NCBI GenBank assembly: GCA_937900065.1
Contig: CALCDS010000344.1
Coordinates: 1 to 7,183 of the forward strand
DNA from: an uncultured Clostridiaceae bacterium
GTDB taxonomy: Bacteria > Bacillota > Clostridia > Clostridiales > Oxobacteraceae
Length of the DNA stretch: 7,183 nucleotides
Direction: 5' to 3'
Shown: one piece after another, positions 6,071 through 7,183 of the stretch
How the letters are laid out: the number at the start of each line of letters is the position of its first letter
Position numbering within the stretch: position 1 is the first letter of the stretch
Made by a program: the position numbers and the translations under genes
The notes under the pieces: generated by a model
What the model saw: the letters and a program-made list of their open reading frames with translations, nothing else
Databases searched by the model: none
What the model was told of the DNA's origin: nothing

Positions 6071-7126
6071 TTAAATATTGCTCAATATATCGGATATATG
6101 GACGCTCGCATTTCCATCTCCAAACACACTCATCTGTTTTTTCGATGGTTTGAAATTAAGCAAGGCATCTATTATGCTCTTTTCATGGCTTCCTACAAGT
6201 ATGTTCCATCCATTCTCCACTGTTTCAACCCACTCGGTTTCTTCTCTTAAAGTTATACAAGGCTTCTTTAAAAAGAAAGCCTCTTTTTGTACACCGCCGC
6301 TGTCGGTTACAACTTTTTGAGAGTTGGCTTCAAGCTGGATCATATCAAGATAACCCACAGGCTCAATCATGTTTATATTGCCTGGAATTTTAATGCCGTA
6401 CATTTTGATATACTTTCTTGTACGGGGATGAAGCGGAAGTATTATGTACAGGCCGCTCTTTCCAAGCGACTCGATTATATTTTTAAGCTTTGTAGGAGAA
6501 TTTGTGTTCTCAGCCCTATGTATAGTCGCCAGTATATAATCCATGCCTTCAATTCCAAGCTTTTCAAGTATTTTGGATGATTTTGACGCCTTTTCCTTAA
6601 ACTGCATCGTTGCATCAAGCATCACATCGCCGACATCATATACTCCTTTTGAAATGCCCTCGTTTTTTAAATTTCCTACTGCGGTTTCAGTCGGGCAAAA
6701 AAGTAATTTTGATATATGGTCGGTCAATATCCTGTTTTGCTCCTCAGGCATTGCCATATTGAAGCTTCTAAGCCCTGCTTCAATATGTATGACCGGAATC
6801 AAAAGCTTGCTCGCTGACAGCGCTCCTGCCAGAGTCGAATTTGTATCCCCGTATACCATGACCGCATCCGGTTTTTCATCAAGCAGTATCTCTTCTATTT
6901 TCATAAGCATCATTCCGGTCTGATATCCGTGATTTCCGGAGCCTATGTTCAGGTTGTAATCAGGCCTTGGTATTTCAAGCTCATCGAAGAAAATTTTAGA
7001 CATATTTTCATCATAATGCTGTCCTGTATGGATTATCTTTTCATCATTTTTTTCCCTCAGCACTTTGGATACAGGCGCAGCTTTTATAAATTGGGGCCTC
7101 GCACCTATCACTGTAAGTATTTTCAC
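6071..7126 (-). CDS. wecB: Non-hydrolysing UDP-N-acetylglucosamine 2-epimerase (WecB/WbpI-like)
   Basis: Cytoplasmic enzyme that inverts C2 of a UDP-HexNAc donor, classically UDP-GlcNAc to UDP-ManNAc, supplying a precursor for the polysaccharide. The 351 residues are close to the usual length (about 350-380). Motifs in order are GARPQFIKAAPVS (Arg10, Lys15), HTGQHYDENMS, VYGDTNSTLAGAL (Asp94), HIEAGLRSF (Glu116), MPEEQNRILTD (Glu128/129), ATIHRAEN (His203), LPLHPRTRK and TDSGGVQKEAFFLKKPC, then REETEWVETVENGWN. The expected catalytic residues are all present. The wording around GARPQFIKA, LRSFNMAMPEE and GGVQKEAFF resembles WbpI-type enzymes as much as classical WecB, so UDP-ManNAc(3NAc)A synthesis is also possible. 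It starts with GTG, five bases after GGGTGAT (7132-7138), which matches the extended anti-SD complement; an in-frame stop lies shortly upstream. It is the first cluster gene visible and may be preceded by others beyond the right edge. Confidence 0.9.
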   Translation of the reverse strand: MKILTVIGARPQFIKAAPVSKVLREKNDEKIIHTGQHYDENMSKIFFDELEIPRPDYNLNIGSGNHGYQTGMMLMKIEEILLDEKPDAVMVYGDTNSTLAGALSASKLLIPVIHIEAGLRSFNMAMPEEQNRILTDHISKLLFCPTETAVGNLKNEGISKGVYDVGDVMLDATMQFKEKASKSSKILEKLGIEGMDYILATIHRAENTNSPTKLKNIIESLGKSGLYIILPLHPRTRKYIKMYGIKIPGNINMIEPVGYLDMIQLEANSQKVVTDSGGVQKEAFFLKKPCITLREETEWVETVENGWNILVGSHEKSIIDALLNFKPSKKQMSVFGDGNASVHISDILSNI

Positions 7127-7183
7127 GTTTTATCACCCATTGTTTTTTATTTGAAACTATGTTAAAGCATATTGTTGATTTTT

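Noticed and set aside
7127..7183. Possible end of an upstream gene on the minus strand at the right edge
   Set aside because: One minus frame is open through these 57 bases and another closes with TAA at about 7162-7164, but there is too little sequence to support a gene. It is treated as leader of the epimerase gene.

Overview
The window looks like part of a Firmicutes genome, most likely a clostridial relative. The base composition is moderately AT-rich, Shine-Dalgarno sites are strong (AAGGAGG type), and TTG and GTG starts are used freely. The protein families also fit. The species cannot be named from the sequence alone.

Left edge (1-502): the 3' end of a plus-strand gene for an oligopeptide/dipeptide ABC transporter ATPase of the OppF/AppF type, cut by the window edge. 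A hairpin with a T-tract overlaps its stop codon and separates it from the minus-strand genes that converge on it. Next (507-1079, minus): a small nitroreductase-family flavoprotein with many cysteines and a well-supported TTG start. A 152-base gap follows, with no convincing promoter or terminator.

Main region (1232-7126, all minus, so transcription runs right to left): a compact five-gene surface-polysaccharide block with intergenic gaps of about 20-50 bases. In transcription order it encodes a non-hydrolysing UDP-sugar 2-epimerase (wecB/WbpI-like), a family 4 glycosyltransferase (WbuB-like), a minimal polyprenyl-phosphate sugar-1-phosphate transferase (PglC/WcaJ catalytic core), a polytopic O-antigen ligase/Wzy polymerase-family protein, and a MurJ/MviN-family flippase. 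Together these supply the steps of a Wzy-type pathway. The epimerase makes an activated sugar, the phosphoglycosyl transferase starts the repeat unit on undecaprenyl phosphate, and the glycosyltransferase extends it. The MurJ-like protein would flip the lipid-linked unit, and the Wzy-like protein would polymerise or transfer it outside the membrane. Only one extending glycosyltransferase is present and the upstream end lies at the window edge, so more genes of the cluster probably lie beyond 7183.

No RNA gene, mobile element, CRISPR array or clearly new system is visible. The points most worth a second look are the MurJ paralogue in the Wzx position with substitutions at sites known from E. 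coli MurJ, the cysteine-rich nitroreductase, the WbpI-like rather than FnlC-like epimerase next to a WbuB-like transferase, and several start sites decided by ribosome-binding sites.
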